The notes below the pieces were generated by a model. The model had not been told where the DNA came from. It saw only the letters and a list, made by a program, of their open reading frames with translations, and made no database searches. Below, piece after piece: positions 50,324-62,836 of a stretch of DNA of 64,000 nt; within the stretch, counting starts at the first letter, position 1, and each line of letters begins with the position of its first letter. A program made the position numbers and the translations under genes. Origin of the DNA: Pachypanchax playfairii. Lineage: Eukaryota > Chordata > Actinopteri > Cyprinodontiformes > Aplocheilidae. The stretch is taken from the NCBI GenBank assembly GCA_006937955.1, contig SSNP01000130.1:496001-560000 (forward strand), in the 5' to 3' direction.

Positions 50324-51796
50324 TCAATTGAGCCATGGATGGAGAAGAAGCTCTTCCAGTTTTGGGCGCATTTGAGGGTTAGTGTTCAGACATGACATCA
50401 TAAAATCTGTGCAAAGATCTGACAGCTTAGGGTTCATTTGAAGCTTGGACTGCAAGAATTTGTCAGTCCAAAACCGTCCAATAGCTGCATGTAAGATCTC
50501 ATACACGATGATTCCTATCTGCCACACGGTCGTCGGTCCAGCTTGGTACATTCTCTGACTGTAAAACTCTGGCGGGACGTGTATAAATGTTCCAAAGAAA
50601 TTTGCGTGAGAACAATCTTTACTCTCCAAACTGCACATTCCAAAGTCAATAATACGGACACGAGGGACATCGGAGTCAGTCTCGATCAAAATGTTTTCCA
50701 TTTTGATGTCCCGGTGAAAGATGTTTTCATTTTCAAGATGGATTGCAGCATTAATCAACTGTTTTATTAAGATTTTGGCCTCATCCTCTGTCAGTGAATT
50801 GTTTTTGTGATGCACGTATGCCAGTAGGTCAACAGCTGGCATTGGTCTTTCCAAAATCAGAATCAGCTCATCTCCGACATCATACCAGTCCAAGAGTGAC
50901 ACCGGTGCTGATGCTCCTGCTGATTTAGATTTAGTTTTAGCCAGGTTTTCCATAGCAATGACTTCAACAGCAGTACCCCCAAGTTTACAGAACACTTTGT
51001 TCTTCACAATGTGTTTAATGGCTACTGGAAAAATATCTGGTTTCCGATATCCGGAAAACACAGATCCACATCCGCCTTGACCAAGCTGATCCAACTGCGT
51101 GTATTTGGTTAGAAATTTGGCTAAATTTTTGGCTTGCTGTTGTTTGGACACATCAGCAGTTTTCACTTTGTCATCTGAGCTGATCCTTTTGCCACAATTA
51201 TGTCTGGTCTGTATTAGCTCCTTTCTTTTCTCAGTTGATCTCTGTTCATTGTTGTTAGTTTTTTGCCTTTTTTCGTCTTTCACCTTTACGTTTTCATCAG
51301 GACTAGAGCATTCAGCAGGCTCAGAAATTCTCGCCTTCTTTCGCTGAGATGATTCCTCAGAATTGGCTTTTCTTTTATTTTGTTTGCTAGTCTGATTTTG
51401 ATCTGCCGAATTATTTAAAATAATCTCTCCACAAGCCATTTGGTTAGATTTCCTGGCACAATCGTAGCTTGAAACAGGAAATACCTTTTCACTTCTGAGG
51501 TGACTTTCTGTGAGATCTTCTTGTTTGGAAATGTCTGCTCTCATTTGTGTGTTTACTTTAACTATTTCAACATTTAATTTTCCCCCAGGATTTGTGGTTC
51601 TTACCTTTTTCGCATTTGGTGTCTGATTATCTTCAGTCTTTTTCCTTTTTCCTCCACTCATTTCTTTATTTTCATTGACACGAGAGCTTTCAGCTGGCTC
51701 GGAAATTCTAATTTTTTTTCTCTGAGTTGACTCCTCAGAACTGGCTCTTCTTTTATTTTGTTGTCTCCCCTGTTCTTCAATCCTTCCTGAAATCAT
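50324..51796 (-). CDS. Pim-like serine/threonine protein kinase, single exon
   Basis: 490 codons. Residues 1 to about 230 are lysine/serine/glutamate-rich, low in complexity and probably disordered. They hold two related copies of a basic module (about 12-38 and 137-165; NKR(R/K)A(S/N)SEES...RISEPAE) that could act as nuclear localisation signals. Residues about 232-490 are a protein kinase domain: glycine loop GQGGCGSV (239-246), VAIK lysine K261, HRDIKMEN (D363, N368), DFG (384-386), PPE (408-410). A PIM-type hinge (LILERPMPAVDL) and VWQIG in place of DVWSLG match PIM kinases. All catalytic residues are present, so an active enzyme is expected. The ATG at 51796 (A at -3) was chosen over an upstream in-frame TTG. 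Such genes are greatly expanded in teleosts. The lack of introns could mean a retrocopy or a native one-exon member. Confidence 0.88.
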   Translation of the reverse strand: MISGRIEEQGRQQNKRRASSEESTQRKKIRISEPAESSRVNENKEMSGGKRKKTEDNQTPNAKKVRTTNPGGKLNVEIVKVNTQMRADISKQEDLTESHLRSEKVFPVSSYDCARKSNQMACGEIILNNSADQNQTSKQNKRKANSEESSQRKKARISEPAECSSPDENVKVKDEKRQKTNNNEQRSTEKRKELIQTRHNCGKRISSDDKVKTADVSKQQQAKNLAKFLTKYTQLDQLGQGGCGSVFSGYRKPDIFPVAIKHIVKNKVFCKLGGTAVEVIAMENLAKTKSKSAGASAPVSLLDWYDVGDELILILERPMPAVDLLAYVHHKNNSLTEDEAKILIKQLINAAIHLENENIFHRDIKMENILIETDSDVPRVRIIDFGMCSLESKDCSHANFFGTFIHVPPEFYSQRMYQAGPTTVWQIGIIVYEILHAAIGRFWTDKFLQSKLQMNPKLSDLCTDFMMSCLNTNPQMRPKLEELLLHPWLN

Positions 51797-51941
51797 TTTG
51801 GAGGTTTTAATATCCAAACTGTTGGAACAAGTAACAAGTGTTTTATGTAATAGTGACCTTCTGTATGATCTATTTTCTGTGTAAAGTATGCTAAGAATGT
51901 CAGGTTTATGAGTAGAACACTAGTGCATGTGATGTCATCAA

Positions 51942-51944
<3 letters not shown>
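51797..51944 (-). promoter_or_regulatory. Upstream region of the pim-like kinase
   Basis: 148 bp separate the ATG from a long (GA)n tract on the coding strand. A CRE-like TGATGTCATC lies at about 51930-51939. No TATA box or CpG cluster is evident. Promoter assignment is by position only. Confidence 0.25.

Positions 51945-51992
<48 letters not shown>
51945..51992. repeat. (TC)n microsatellite, followed by (TA)n
   Basis: About 24 TC units, then a TA-rich stretch to 52050. It lies 149 bp upstream of the pim-like ATG. Confidence 0.95.
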
Positions 51993-51994
<2 letters not shown>

Positions 51995-52033
51995 CAGCTC
52001 CTTATCCCTCCTATATATATTTATATATATATG

Positions 52034-52619
52034 TATATATATATATATAAAGCAACCTTGGGTGTCCTGAATGGTGCTTAATAAATAAAATGTATTATTA
52101 TTAGTTTTTTAATTATTATTAAATATATGTGTGTGTAAAAATTTGATAATACATATCACATTAATTTTCAATTTGGTTTTTACACGTGCGCATGTGGGAG
52201 TGCGTGCCTTTTTTGGTGTATGTAGGGGGTGTGAGCTCTGTTTGTATCAACGTATGTAGCTTCATGTATAAATAAATGTCCATAAGCTTGTTTGTGTACA
52301 CACCCCAGTAGGTGCAGACCCCACCCAATAACCCACATTATGGTGCGTGTGAGGGAAGGACACGATGGAGCCCGCCAGAGAGGCAGGAAGGAGGATGGGG
52401 GAGGAACCCCTCCCATACTTGGATCAACCCTCAGAGCCACAGGCAGTCCGAGCCATCCAAGAACCCAAGCAGCTGGCCCACAGCAGCACAACAGCAGCTA
52501 GGAAGGACACAGTTGTGGTGAGGAGGGTGCCTGGGTTTTTAATGCCAAGGTGTTACTCACTACTTTTTCAGATGATGTGGCTTTGGTGTCATCTTTGAGC
52601 TTGACCTTTAGCATGTTTT
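52034..52619. repeat. Duplicated block, copy 1
   Basis: From (TA)n through CCTTGGGTGTCCTGAATGG to AGCATGTTTT at the gap. It is nearly identical to 52771-53368 (seven substitutions and one 6-base indel noticed). Confidence 0.9.
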
Positions 52620-52666
52620 NNNNNNNNNNNNNNNNNNNNNNNNNNNNNNNNNNNNNNNNNNNNNNN
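52620..52666. other. Assembly gap (47 N)
   Basis: 47 N between copy 1 of the duplicated block and a long (TC)n run. Confidence 0.98.
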
Positions 52667-53368
<702 letters not shown>

Positions 53369-53434
53369 GAGGTGGTTTGCAGGTCAGCTCCTTCTAATCT
53401 GAGGACATAGTTCTCAACTGGAAACAGGTGGAAC

Positions 53435-54291
53435 TGTCAGGATCTCTGCAGCTGGTGGGTGGTGTGTGTTTCTCTTGCACTAACTGTCGTGGCAGGGCGT
53501 GGCAGCAGTGATCAGTGGATGCAGGTGTGGCTCGTTTACCCAGTTCAGGAGAGCTGGGTATTTATGCTGAGGAGGAACCACAGACAGATGCCAGTTTGTT
53601 CCACTACCTTCCTGTGGTAACAGAGTGGCCAGAGATATTTCTGACAGTGTTTAGATGTTAGTCATCAACTAACCTGCCTTCTCTTCCCTTCTCTCAGTCC
53701 CGTGTCCTGGAGCATTCCTCCAGGTTCTGAGTGCCTCTGCATGATTCATCAACCCGCCGGAAAGAGGACTCTTCTGTTACGGGTTCCTGCAGTCGTGAGC
53801 TCCACGACTCGCTCTCTCTCCTACCTGGCTCCCTGTCTGTCTCTGGTCCCCTCTGGATCCACACCTGCCCGGTACGGCGCGCTGCTGTCACCCCTGCCAC
53901 AACCTCTCCTGTGGAGACAGCTACACGCCCCGGATCTCGTCTCTCATCCTCGACTCCTGGATCACCACCACTGCTGCAGTGCCTCCGGATCCCTCCTCAC
54001 ACAGCTACGGTCTCAGCTTCACCGTGAGTTCATGAGCACATTCCCCGTACACTGCAGCTGGTCGTATCTTAACAGCAAGAACTCGTTCTCTAACCTTTTC
54101 TCCTCTGCTGCCAGGATCGAGCCTGTGCCCCGCCTCAGTTCCAGTCCTGTGTTCCTCATCCTGCACATTCCATTATCTTGTACTGTTTCGTGCACTGTAA
54201 ATATTAAAACCACTGCAACTGAGTTCTGTCTCCCTGTGTGTTTGGAGTTAGGTCACCTCTGGAGTTCAAAACAAGCCCTAAAAACATGACA
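53435..54291 (+). mobile_element. Solo LTR (857 bp) of an LTR retrotransposon or endogenous retrovirus
   Basis: Starts TGTCAGG and ends CATGACA (TG...CA with inverted TGTCA/TGACA). GGAAC is duplicated exactly at 53430-53434 and 54292-54296. A TATTTATGC box lies near 53560 and an ATTAAA-type polyadenylation signal near 54204. There is no internal coding region, so this is a recombination remnant. Open frames within it are not genes. Confidence 0.88.
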
Positions 54292-54393
54292 GGAACGCGT
54301 TCTTCAGGCTGGGAATGAATCTTTGACACAAGTTCACAAGTGATACTAGGATGGAGTTTATGTGATTTAAACAATAGCTTAATATAGTTATTA

Positions 54394-54426
54394 ATAGCCC
54401 AGTGACTCTCAATGTCACTGGGCTAT
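54394..54426. repeat. Perfect hairpin, 13-bp stem, 7-base loop
   Basis: ATAGCCCAGTGAC (54394-54406), loop TCTCAAT, GTCACTGGGCTAT (54414-54426). Confidence 0.8.
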
Positions 54427-55769
54427 CTTGTGCCTCATCCCACCCAATTTCCTTTTTGTATTTGATATGAGACAAATAACACTTCAACTTTCCTTAAAGG
54501 CAAGATGGATGGATGATGAAAAATCATCGTGTTAGAAGAATCAGATATATAATCCTTAGTAACATGAGTAGGCTACAACTTATCTTATTTCCATCTACAC
54601 CTTAGATGTTAACAATGCTGGTATAATTTGTCACATTTTTAAAAGTAGGTTTGATTCATCTGCCTGTGTTTACAATGTTTTTGTTAGGATTCTGGGTTCT
54701 GGTGGGCCTTTTCTTTACTTCCTCAGCAGGGGACGTTTGGAGGCAGGACTCTGTTACTGCTCCCCCCTTCAGGCAGGGCTTGGGCGTTGGCTCTCAGAGG
54801 TCTTACCTGCAGTTCATTTACTCATCTGTGTTTATTTTAGGCTTCTATGAACTGTTGTGTTGCAACAGTTGTGAATTTTGCAATCAGCATTTCCTGAGTA
54901 ATTTCAACTTTCATTTCATGTTTATTGATTATTTAACTTCTTGATTCTCCACCTAGAAAACATTCTTAATGAATCACATTTATGACTCACTTTGGTTTCT
55001 GTAAAGGAAAGAAAGTCAGTACTTGCTTCTGGAAGAACAAGTCCATGCAAACCAACCTTTAAACTATCTGTATTACTGATAGTTGATAGTTTACTGATGT
55101 AATGCAGTACACCCAACACTTCTTACTTCAATACAAAAAGCTAATTTTATGAATAATGGTTCTTATTTATGTAGAACTTTGCAAATTTTTACATGATGTT
55201 TAAGCACAGAGACACTTGCAAACTTACAAGCATGTGCTTTATCCATCAGAACTCTCTTGACATAAGTGCTACAGAAATTGCTCTAAACTTGTTGTGACTT
55301 TGACCGATTTCAGACTTCAGTCATCTTTGATATGAAATATTCCCTCACAAGCACATAGAGCTGAATTTTCCTTTTTCTTTTGGTGTAAACTCATAAACAT
55401 CAAGACTAAAATGTTCATGTGTGAAAATACACTGCTAATTCTCTTGGGTAATTAAGCTCAATGAAAGGCTTCTGACTGTAATCACATCACAAATTATAAG
55501 ATGATGAGTCTACCATATCTGTCAGACTGCCATTATTTGAAAAAAAAAAAAAAAATCTAGTTTGCAATTATTAGCAACCATATCGAGTGCATCATTCAAA
55601 GACAGCAAAACTTTTGTGCAACCTCCTCATGAATCACTTGTGCACGGTGAAATGCACAGATGTGCTGTGAGAGCCCCCATGAGGGAGACATAAAAAAAAT
55701 TGTCCTGAGTCATTCTCTTTTTGAAGCTTTGAGTGGCATTAGAAAACGCACACCGATCATCAGAGAGCT

Positions 55770-55783
55770 GTCGCCACGGCAAC
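55770..55783. promoter_or_regulatory. RFX X-box-like site
   Basis: GTCGCCACGGCAAC matches GTNRCC-N2-RGYAAC, the RFX-family X-box. No gene start is visible nearby, so it could be a distal element or chance. Confidence 0.35.
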
Positions 55784-57468
55784 CTACTCCGAGAAAGCCT
55801 TCCTGCAACAGCTGTTGTGATCTTGTGTGATTAAGCATGTGTTTTAGTCATCGTGAGCGCTCAGTCTAATAACGAGAGGTGGAGCGAATAAGAAAATAGA
55901 GGCAGAAAGAGGGGGATGGAGAGCAATGATGGCGTGTGCGTGGACACGGATCACTTCTCTTAGTCTTGATCTGGAGAACACTAAAAAAAAAAAAAAGAAG
56001 AAGAAGAAGAAGCAGGATTTTGTAGAGTCTGAGGTAGACATAGAAATAGAAAGATGTGGGCGAAATGAAAAGAACAGAAATGAAAGAAAAATATATGACA
56101 AGCCCTGCAGCTATATGAGGATTTATTACAAAAAGTCCAACCCAGGAGAGCAAATAAAACTAAACTCAAATAGAATACTGGGTGTATTACCTCATATACT
56201 CAATGTACTTTGAATATTACATTCTACTATACTGCTAAATAAGAGCATTCAGGTAAAAAAGAAAAGTCTCTATAAAGCATGCTGGTCTGGAAGGGCTTTG
56301 TGAGGGAGAGATGACATTAACAGTCTATGTAAAAAGTCTTTTCTGCAAAGGTTAGAGGGTGAAACAGTTAAATCTTCTTATTATTCTACACCATCTCTCT
56401 CCTTTGATTTCTTCTTTCTCAGCATCAGTGTCACTGAGTTTGTTCATCTGCCGTCATGTTCTTGGTAATAAATTGTGTTTATTCAGAGCGGTTTTTATGT
56501 GGAGCTGCTATTAAGCATAATGAGCCGACACTGAGGTTTGAATTCCCACACCCTAAAAAAAAAAAAAACAAAACGATGGGGGTGGAAGGTTACTGGCAAA
56601 CTTTACACTGGTGAAGAAGGAGCAATGAAATATAATTAGATTGATTTTACTTTTAATTTATATACTGGTTTCAATCAGCCACAAAAAGTAACTGATCTTT
56701 GGTTAGCGAGCTCCTTCATTAGTTTTTTGAGGATATTGACTAAAATTAAAATTTTTTGAAAGTGTTGTTGTTATTCCTCATTGTCCTAAATATTTTTGTG
56801 AAATTAACTGTTTAGTTTGAAAAGGAAGACTGATGTTAGGGAGAAAACAGATCTTAGCCATTATCTTCAAATTGCTCTGTCAGCTCAACATATTAAATTA
56901 AAGAGTTTATCATTGCGTAAATGGATCTCAGTGTGGATTTAAGTACTTAGACTGAAATGAAGCAACAACTGAAGCCATAACAGGAAGTTGCTGTTGGAAC
57001 AACTTTTTCCCTGTGTTTCAACATTTCTTTGGGAGAGTCTGTAGTAGCAATAGCATCCCTGTAAACTGTATTTATCCACCTCCAACAGATGGATAGAAAG
57101 TGCATTTTTAAGTGCTTGACTGTGCTTTTGGCATTTTGTGACGCAGTGGAGAGAAAAGTCTTAGGGTCAAAAGTTATACCACTTTGAAAAGCTTGTAACA
57201 AGACAACATGACAGCTGCGTCACAGACTCTTACAATAAAACAGGTGGAGACAATTTAATCAGTGAGTGTTGTGTCATTATGTCACTGCCAACAGAATGAC
57301 TGAAGGTTAAAAAAGGCAGAGAAGAAGTTTGAAACACAGCAAAATCCTTATACCTGCCACACTGCTGTTTCGACTGACAATAATCTTAATCACACACAGG
57401 ATGTACACCTTTTAATTTTATCTACAAGAAATGATCCCAATTTTCTTCATGGACAGTGTGGAACTTAA

Positions 57469-57829
57469 AGAGGCCCTTCCATTAAAAACAGTTTTTCTGA
57501 GGTTTCTGTTGAATATTTGAATATAGAGAGAACGTCTGCTGTTGCCGTGCGCAGCGAGGCAGGAAACAGTATACCTTGCTCTAGCTGGCTAGTTTGTTAG
57601 CCAATCAGAGTCCAGCAAATTTGAATAATGAATATGAACGAGCTGCTGCCGAAGCCTGATGAAGCAGCCTGACGGAAGGAGCCGGAACCACCTGAATTTT
57701 AATGCAGACAGATTGAAACGTCTGTTAATCAGTGTTTCCTGATGTTTTTTAGATATAAAATGTTTCATATTACTGGTTAATACTTAAGAAATAACCACAA
57801 AGTCCTGAAATGTGTATGAAATGGCCTCT
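57469..57829 (+). mobile_element. TTAA MITE family 1, copy F (internally deleted)
   Basis: AGAGGCCCTTCCATTAAAAA ... GGCCTCT with exact TTAA at 57465-57468 and 57830-57833. About 220 bp are missing after GTTGAATATTTG relative to the other copies. Confidence 0.9.
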
Positions 57830-58009
57830 TTAAAGCAGCAACTTTCGTCTGTTTGAGCGTTTTGCTGCCTGGAGACGTTGGGCGGTGTGAATGCCCTATA
57901 AGGCTCAAATAATCCTCAAATTCAAAACTCCTGATCCTTGATGAGCTAAAAAGAAGAAGCTGTGGATGCACGGCAGGCGCAAAGAGATGAGAGAGAATAA
58001 GGAAGTTTA

Positions 58010-58295
58010 AACCTTCACTTCCATCAGTCATGACAAATATCAGATCTCTTGCTAACAAAATGGATGAACTTGAAACTCTGTTGAAGACACAGCCAGAGCA
58101 TCAGGATGCAGCATCATGTGTTTTACTGAGACATGGCTAAAGGAGCATATCCCAGACTCCAGTGTGTCTCTATCTGGCTTTCAAACAATACAGGCAGACA
58201 GAGATTTGAAGAGGAGCGGCAAAAGAAAAGACTACAACAACATTTAATTTCCCTTCGGGGATTAATAAAGTATTTTGGATTTGATTGATTTTGAT
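58010..58295 (+). mobile_element. LINE with endonuclease start joined to the 3' tail
   Basis: Reads TNIRSLANKMDELETLL and a decayed ETWL...IPDSSVSL stretch (start of the APE-type endonuclease). It then passes directly into TTTCCCTTCGGGGATTAATA and (GATT)n, the 3' end. Nearly all of the RT is absent. Confidence 0.7.
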
Positions 58296-58299
58296 ACAG

Positions 58300-59850
58300 C
58301 GGTTTCTTGACATTACACAGAGTATAGAACGAAAAGACATGATGTTTGTTTCCTGCCTAGATGTTTCAGTTGGAGAAGATCCTTGTAAAATATCTTTGGT
58401 TTGTTAAAAGACTCAACAAATCAAAGAAGTAGTGTTAAATAGTCAAACGAAAGGGTAAGCTTGGTGTTGTAAGAGCTGCAACTTATTTCTCGATGCCTAC
58501 ATTTGTGAACTCATACCAAAAATTGTGATAACTTTATAATTTTCAACTACTTGCCTCCCTTCTGTGCCTTTTCATCTTCCCCTCTGCCCTCTCCTCCTCC
58601 ACCACAATCCTTCAGCCTAGTTTGTACTCTCATACCCTGGCATCCATCTGTCTGTCCCTCACTTCTTCTTCACAGCCAGAAGGCCAGTGTTTGATAATAA
58701 CATATCAATCTGTAATGCACTCCGGTCATGACTCACCCACAGATGGCTCAGAGAAATACACTTTTTCTCCACCCTGCAGTGCCCCAGTTATCAATGAAGA
58801 AGTGTGTGTGAGGCAGTCAAACTGTGCTTTCTTGCTCTGCATTAGTGAAATTAGGTGATTTAGATTCTGTGGAGGAGGCTGCCCAGGTTGCTTGAAATTT
58901 TCACTCATATTTTCAAATTTGAGGCTTCTCGAATGATTAAATGGAGTGCCCTGGAACACTACACAGAAACACGGTGGATGATAGACCTCCCCATGGCACA
59001 CATTTATAAATGTCTCAAGTGAAAACCTGTAGAGTGTTGATTTCTTTTTCTTTATGCACTTTATTACATTTTTTTTTCACGCCTTCCTTTTGTGGTGGTA
59101 AAAACAATTCTGATGCACAAATATTTGGTTAGTGTCTTTGGGGTTTAAGGCAAGAGAAGGATGCAAAACTGTAGTAAATAATTTCAATTTGACATATTGC
59201 AGAAAAATGTACAGATCGGTTTCAAACCCAGTGATATGCAGTCTAATTAATTTTACAGTGCGATTTAATTCATTTCAACTCTAATCTAATCAAATCTAAT
59301 AAAGTCTGATTTAGATTTGAACCCAGTTGCATCCTTTCTATTTCAGTGTAATTCACTTCTTCTTCTTATTCATTGCAATTAAAATTCAAATCAGTACTGT
59401 CAAGTTTAACAAACTACTGAAGAGAAATTCATTAGTTTGATTTTGTTTCCCTTCACAGAGGATGGCGACATGACTGTGTTCTGTAGGGTCTACTGGACCT
59501 ATTGAACACAGCTGGATTGGGGCAAATTTGGAAAATCTCCATTAGTGTGAAGTCAGTTATAATGCTGCACATCTCAGATGTTTCCCTTTACCTTCACCAC
59601 TCTTTATATGTCTACAGCTCATTCCCATGTCTGTCCTTCCACACACTCACAATCACATTACATATTAGACTACCCAAGGCACAGCTGTTTCCAGTGTTGG
59701 CTCCTGCAAGCTAGGCAGTCGCCTGGGGTGTCACTGCAAACCCTCCCTCCCAACCTGGCACCCTTTAATTGTGCTGACTAGAAAATAAAAGAAACAATTG
59801 CAGAACGCCATAAACAACAACTCTAAATTCCCATTTAATTTATCTGACTC
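58300..59850. other. Gene-free sequence
   Basis: No gene or defined element. The 59285-59330 stretch is AATCTAAT-rich simple sequence. Confidence 0.35.
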
Positions 59851-59853
59851 TAA

Positions 59854-60426
59854 CGCCGGGCTCACACTGCATCCGGATCCGGTCCGGTGCGGACCCCGCA
59901 GGTATTCCGTTAGATTAAAATCCCTTTTGAAGGCTCACAGTAGCTCCGTGCGGTGCGGGTCTGGTTACGGGGGCCGTACGGCACTACGGAAAGAATCCGC
60001 AAGGTTCAATTTTTTCCGGACGCCGGAGTCACTCCGCGTCAAGTTTGATGAAATCTGACGAACTATACAGGAAGTGTGGCTTGAATATCCGGTGTTTTTT
60101 CAAAATAAACGAGTGTACAAACAATTGTAACTTGACTCTTCTTTTTAGACAGCACACGCGCTAATAGGAAATGTAAACATTTCATCACACCCAAAGCCTG
60201 CAGCACAACACATTTTCACACATTTGCTAAATAATGGACGTGTTCTCGTGTGAAGTCCCAACAAAACGATAACCCACGTGAACTTCTGTTCTCACGGGTG
60301 ACGTTTTACGCACCCAGCACCGGAGCTGGCCGCACTCCCTATCTGGAGCAGATGTGAGTGGTAGCTTGCGGAAAAACCGCACCGAAGCCGGACCGAAGTC
60401 GTTCCGTAGGCAGTGTGAGCCCGGCG
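59854..60426. mobile_element. PIF/Harbinger-like MITE
   Basis: A perfect inverted repeat CGCCGGGCTCACACTGC / GCAGTGTGAGCCCGGCG is flanked by TAA at 59851-59853 and 60427-60429. It is 573 bp, G+C-rich with many GGTCCGG/CCGGACC-type motifs, and has no transposase. Confidence 0.88.
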
Positions 60427-60429
60427 TAA

Positions 60430-61728
60430 ATGTGTCCTGCAGCATTGCTCTGCGGAGGGGGAGGGGCTTGAATTAGCAGTGTGCATCTCCGAACAGGTTG
60501 ACAGTAGTATAGACAGGCATAAACAGGACAATATTTTCATCATGAAAAGAACCCCAAGCTCTAAGTAAAAAGTCCATGTAGAGGTATGTCATGTGTACTA
60601 ACATTAAATTAAAAAGAAAAAGTTTTGTTCACAAAAAGAGCAACTGGAGTTCTCTGTCTTCCATCCAGTTGCCCATTTTTTGGAAAAAAAAAGTTTTTGG
60701 AGTGACGTCCTGGACAACTAAGAATCTAAACAAACTTATTAAATTAAGTGGATTTTACCTTTTTATCTGTACTAGTCTTATTTAGAAAAAAGTCTAATGG
60801 TGCTGTAATGATGCACTTTTTATTGCAGCATTCTTTATAATGCATATTAACTTCTAGATAATTAAAGGTTATGTTGAACATATTAACTCATCTGTCTGCA
60901 TTTGTTCAGCTACAGTATGATACAAAAGTGTTACACAATAGTTTTATATTGTTTTGTTTGCACATTCTGTTTCTACAAGTCTCTGTTTGTCATTACTGGG
61001 ATTGACCTGCAGTTAAACCTGCGAACACTGGAACTTTTACATTTTGGTATATTATATTTTGCACAATTTTTTATTTTTAACATGTTACTTACTTTATAAT
61101 GTCAGCACCAAACTTGAACAGGAAGACTGTTTTTAGTTCTGTTTTATTGAATCATTTTAGAATTGCTTTTTGTAGTTTTATGTTCATTTGCAATGCATTT
61201 TTTTGCGCATGAGATAAACAGGAGGATAAACAGGATAAACATGAACAAGATTATGCACGATGGCAACAAATGAAAGGGTCGTACCACCATACTCCTCTAG
61301 TGTATCATGCTGAATTGCATTGAGGAGCCCACTGCATTCCCATTAAACATCCGAACACCTCACCAATACTCCGATACCCGGATGTGAGTGAGATTGTCCC
61401 CTTGATTTGAAGGGTTTCAATCTTGAACAAAAAGATGATTTGCTTGAAATCTTTTTCTGAATTCTTCAGGGAGATAATCAAGAATATCTTAGCTGATGTA
61501 AAATGAAAACTTCTAATTTTCATTGGAAATCTTTGCAGCAGCATTTTCAATCAGCCAGCAACTTTTGTGGCAGTAACTTAAATATTCTGACGTATAATCA
61601 GGCAACAAAACATTTAGTTTATGGACTATCAAACATTTAAATGATTAAATCTTTATGTTTAAATATTTAATAAATGCATTTTAATATGCTATTATTCTGT
61701 TAATATCATTTTCTTTGTCAATTTCCCT
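60430..61728. other. Gene-free sequence
   Basis: AT-rich; nothing recognised. Confidence 0.35.
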
Positions 61729-61732
61729 TTAA

Positions 61733-62832
61733 AGCTGGAGTGCGTAACTTCTGTAACTTCTGTCGCCCCCTAGCGGAATTTTTGCGTCATTACAACAATA
61801 AAGCTGGCGCTTCCATATGACGTACGCCCAGCTGCCACCGCTTTATCTCTGCCGTTGTTATTCCAACCGGTATCTGTATTAATCAAGCTTCAAATTCAGT
61901 CTGTTTACTTTACCTGGCTCTATATTTGTTTCAATAAATATCATTTCATTGTTGAAAAAATCAAGAGAAACCAGTAAAATATAAAAATACTGGTAAAAAA
62001 ACCTTCAGAGTTCAGGTTGGATTGTTTACAGGTTTGATTGTTCACTTTAATCTACATTTAACAGTTTGGTGTTGAAATTTATTAGTCAGCTGTTGGGGCC
62101 ACAATGATCTATTTGTCTTATTCAGTGAATTTTTTCAGTTTTGACACGATGCAGAATCCTGCAATCAGCTACACTGATCTGACTGACTGAAAAACCGTTA
62201 CACTGGCAAACTGACAGACACAAACTGACAGACACAAACTGACAGACACAAACTGACACAGATAGAGACAGAATCAGCTGATCAGCTGGAACTTCGGCGC
62301 TCTGGGTTTCATCTGGTGCGCATTTTATATTTTGACAGTGTGTGCGGACCTGCGGACCACGTATGCACTCCTGAACATCAGCCAGATCTCTTCTCTCCAC
62401 CGAGGAAAAGCGACGCCGATACAAATTCGCGTTTGCCTTCTCCTTCGGTCACTTTCCTTCTTAGCCAATAGTCCCTCTGCCGAACGTCCAGGAATTTTTT
62501 TTTTTTTTTCGTGGTAGGATCCACTTCCCGATAAGTGTCTCTCGGCTGTTTATTTGGATTCTCCGCCATGTCGACCTTCACGTTCTGCCGGCTGCTACGA
62601 GACACTGCGTTCTATTTCTTATTATTTTTCTTGTTGTGACATAAAAAACGTAATTTCATGTGCGACAGCGCGGGAATGTCGCAGTCGACACGCAAAGTAA
62701 AAATGATATACATTGAAAAATACCGTGAGATGTTAGGAGCCGATCGGCTTAATCTGCATTGTGTCATCTCCTCTGATAGTGGCTTGGCTGAAACGGACAT
62801 CCACGGACATGTAAAAGTTACGCACTCCAGCT
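61733..62832. mobile_element. TTAA element family 3 (1.1 kb)
   Basis: A perfect 18-bp inverted repeat AGCTGGAGTGCGTAACTT is flanked by TTAA at 61729-61732 and 62833-62836. It contains a short tandem ACTGACAGACACAA repeat at about 62209-62260. No transposase frame was found. Confidence 0.9.
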
Positions 62833-62836
62833 TTAA

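Larger units (their letters stand above)
54376..57464. other. Gene-free sequence with a hairpin and an X-box
   Basis: A hairpin lies at 54394-54426, an X-box-like motif at 55770-55783, and (A)n/(AAG)n at 55982-56012. The non-repetitive stretch 55380-55810 may be conserved non-coding DNA. No exon is recognised. Confidence 0.4.

Noticed and set aside
53702..54289. 195-codon open frame on the plus strand
   Set aside because: It lies wholly inside the solo LTR, is composed of Ser/Pro/Leu-rich LTR text and matches no domain.
53435..54291. Intron-like GTGAGT...CAG signals suggesting an exon
   Set aside because: The segment is bounded by LTR ends and a target duplication, so the splice-like words are incidental or LTR-borne.
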